A stretch of 8,102 nt of DNA from Acetobacteraceae bacterium. Lineage in GTDB: Bacteria > Pseudomonadota > Alphaproteobacteria > Acetobacterales > Acetobacteraceae. The notes beneath the pieces were generated by a model. The model ran no database searches. It was not told where the DNA came from and was given only the letters and a program-made list of their open reading frames with translations. The position numbers were made by a program, and so were the translations under genes. Location of the stretch: assembly GCA_027306955.1 (NCBI GenBank), contig DAHUXX010000250.1, forward strand, positions 1 through 8,102. The letters run 5' to 3'. This document shows positions 7,410-8,102 of this stretch, in pieces (position 1 is the first letter of the stretch; the number at the start of each line of letters is the position of its first letter).

Positions 7410-7453
7410 CTGGTTTTTGGCACACTGGCCCGCCTTCGCCCCCTACGCAGGCG

Positions 7454-7461
7454 TGACGTCA
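7454..7461. repeat. TGACGTCA palindrome near the predicted transcription start
   Basis: A perfect 8-bp palindrome just downstream of the candidate -10 element. TGACGTC occurs again at 7619-7625 in the same intergenic region. It could be a regulator site or chance. Confidence 0.3.
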
Positions 7462-7468
7462 TAATGTT

Positions 7469-7497
7469 GCCATATCGTCCGACTTCGAATCGTTCAA
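7469..7497 (-). promoter_or_regulatory. Candidate sigma70-type promoter for the MFS transporter operon
   Basis: On the minus strand TTGAAC (7497-7492) is followed after 17 nt by TATGGC (7474-7469). This gives a start site near 7462 and a leader of about 70 nt before ATG 7391. It lies in the AT-richest part of the window, directly upstream of the transporter. The -10 match is moderate. Confidence 0.4.
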
Positions 7498-7538
7498 GAA
7501 AAATAACAGCAGGACTTCGGAATTGCGCACCGCATTAA

Positions 7539-7556
7539 TATTCCCTTAGCGGAATA
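7539..7556. promoter_or_regulatory. Candidate operator: TATTCC-N6-GGAATA inverted repeat
   Basis: A perfect 6-bp inverted repeat with a 6-nt spacer, containing a T-N11-A core (7541-7553) of the kind bound by LysR-type regulators. Its centre lies about 85 bp upstream of the predicted transporter start site, an activator-like position. CGGAAT also occurs at 7518-7523, 32 bp from the copy at 7550-7555. No regulator gene is in the window. Confidence 0.4.
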
Positions 7557-7584
7557 ATCTTCCGTTCCGGCATCCTATTGTTGC

Positions 7585-7615
7585 ATCGATCGTTCGATCG
7601 ATTTCCTCAATCGAT
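7585..7615. repeat. Three-armed ATCGAT inverted-repeat cluster
   Basis: ATCGATCG (7585-7592) and CGATCGAT (7595-7602) form a perfect 8-bp inverted repeat around TT. The second arm can instead pair as ATCGATT (7597-7603) with AATCGAT (7609-7615) around a 5-nt loop. It lies 25 nt after the stop of the FrnE-like gene and upstream of the transporter promoter. It could be a terminator for the former (no T-tract is seen) or an operator for the latter. Confidence 0.55.
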
Positions 7616-7639
7616 GACTGACGTCCCCCGGCCGCAGGC

Positions 7640-8102
7640 TCAGGCGGCGTCGCGTCCAAGGACTTTCCACGCCCCTACGAACGCGTCCGCCATCGTCTCC
7701 GCCGGCACCGCGCCGGAAAACAGCACGTGGTTCGCCAGCGCGAAGCTGGGCACGCCGGAAATCCCCGCTCCCCGCGCCGCGTTGTCCTCGGCCAGAACCT
7801 CGGCCCGATGCGCATCCGAGGCCAGCATGGCGCGCGTCGCTGCGGCATCGCCGCCGGCCTCCGCGTCGCAGGCGGCCAGCACCGCGGGATCGCCAATATC
7901 CTGGCCCTCGAGGAAATAGGCGGCGAAAAGCCGTTCCACCACCGCATTCTGCCGCCCCTCGGCGCCGGCCGCGCGAATCACGCGATGCGGCGCACGCCCA
8001 ATACCGTCGCCGCATCGCGGCAAAGTTGAACGCGATGCTGACCGCCGCCCCTGCCTGCCCCACCCGCGCGTCGATGTCGCGACCACGCTCGACGCTGCCG
8101 AA
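7640..8102 (-). pseudogene. DsbA/FrnE-family thiol oxidoreductase, frameshifted and cut by the window edge
   Basis: This encodes the C-terminal part of a DsbA-fold protein of the FrnE type (COG2761), normally a cytoplasmic disulfide oxidoreductase or isomerase; the CxxC-bearing N-terminus lies off the right edge. Reading from 8102, one frame gives DIDARVGQAGAAVSIAFNF, the usual segment before the conserved R-x-P-N-T-x-x-A-H-R stretch. The rest, HRVIRAAGAEGRQNAVVERL and onwards through YFLEGQDIGDPAVL to the cis-proline loop GISGVPSF and the stop at 7640, is in a different frame. The two halves meet between 8021 and 7988, 34 nt, where relatives as I recall them need about 36. The break coincides with a perfect inverted repeat (7981-8019). 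Either the gene is a recent pseudogene or the sequence is wrong there; the rest of the C-terminal frame looks intact. Confidence 0.7.
7981..8019. repeat. Perfect 12-bp inverted repeat at the FrnE-like frameshift
   Basis: CGCGATGCGGCG (7981-7992) and CGCCGCATCGCG (8008-8019) are exact reverse complements around a 15-nt loop (7993-8007). It lies exactly where the reading frame of the FrnE-like gene breaks. Read on the plus strand, 7991-8014 gives R-T-P-N-T-V-A-A, which is the family motif expected on the minus strand. Confidence 0.85.

Noticed and set aside
6852..7538. 228-residue plus-strand frame opposite the MFS transporter
   Set aside because: Asp/Arg/Ala-rich shadow of the transmembrane protein's complement, with no recognisable family.
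7575..8063. 162-residue minus-strand frame as an independent gene
   Set aside because: Only its first part (to FNFAAM) is real, as the upstream half of the broken FrnE-like gene. After 8021 it becomes Arg/Gly-rich out-of-frame translation.
1..8102. Mobile elements, phage genes, CRISPR arrays, tRNA or rRNA genes
   Set aside because: I saw no transposase, integrase, regularly spaced direct repeats, or tRNA-like folds in any gap. The gaps are 17, 47, 41 and 248 bp.

Overview
The window is GC-rich bacterial chromosome, about two thirds G+C, with codon use strongly biased to G/C in the third position. The gene set points to an alphaproteobacterium: glnE, a large YhdP/AsmA-type envelope protein, a DOPA-dioxygenase-fold protein, and an oxalate/formate-type MFS carrier with a tiny partner protein. 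My best guess is the Acetobacteraceae (Rhodospirillales). The family is inferred from gene content; nothing in the window fixes it.

Layout, left to right. (1) 1-1625, minus: N-terminal 541 residues of glnE, the glutamine synthetase adenylyltransferase/deadenylylase, running off the left edge. (2) 1643-4906, plus: a 1087-residue single-pass YhdP/AsmA-like protein, divergent from glnE with only 17 bp between the start codons. (3) 4954-5325, minus: a 123-residue DOPA 4,5-dioxygenase-family protein, convergent with (2). (4) 5367-5939, plus: a 190-residue GNAT acetyltransferase, divergent from (3) across 41 bp. (5) 5932-6030 and 6030-7391, minus: a two-gene unit of an OFA-family MFS transporter (453 residues) followed, through a TGATG stop/start overlap, by a 32-residue one-helix protein that looks like the MFS small subunit. 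The small gene also overlaps the 3' end of the GNAT gene tail to tail by 8 bp. (6) 7392-7639: the only sizeable intergenic region (248 bp), AT-richer than the rest, with a candidate promoter for the transporter and several perfect inverted repeats. (7) 7640-8102, minus: a DsbA/FrnE-like oxidoreductase, cut by the right edge and broken by a frameshift.

The genes do not form one pathway. glnE is central nitrogen control, the YhdP-like protein is envelope lipid homeostasis, and the transporter pair is carboxylate exchange. The dioxygenase-fold and GNAT genes are small enzymes of unknown substrate. I found no convincing new multi-gene system, mobile element, CRISPR array or RNA gene. The most unusual spot is 7981-8019, a perfect 12-bp inverted repeat inside the FrnE-like gene. 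There the family's conserved R-x-P-N-T motif reads on the wrong strand, as if the hairpin loop had been flipped. Other points of interest are the 32-residue transporter partner and the inverted repeats upstream of the transporter.
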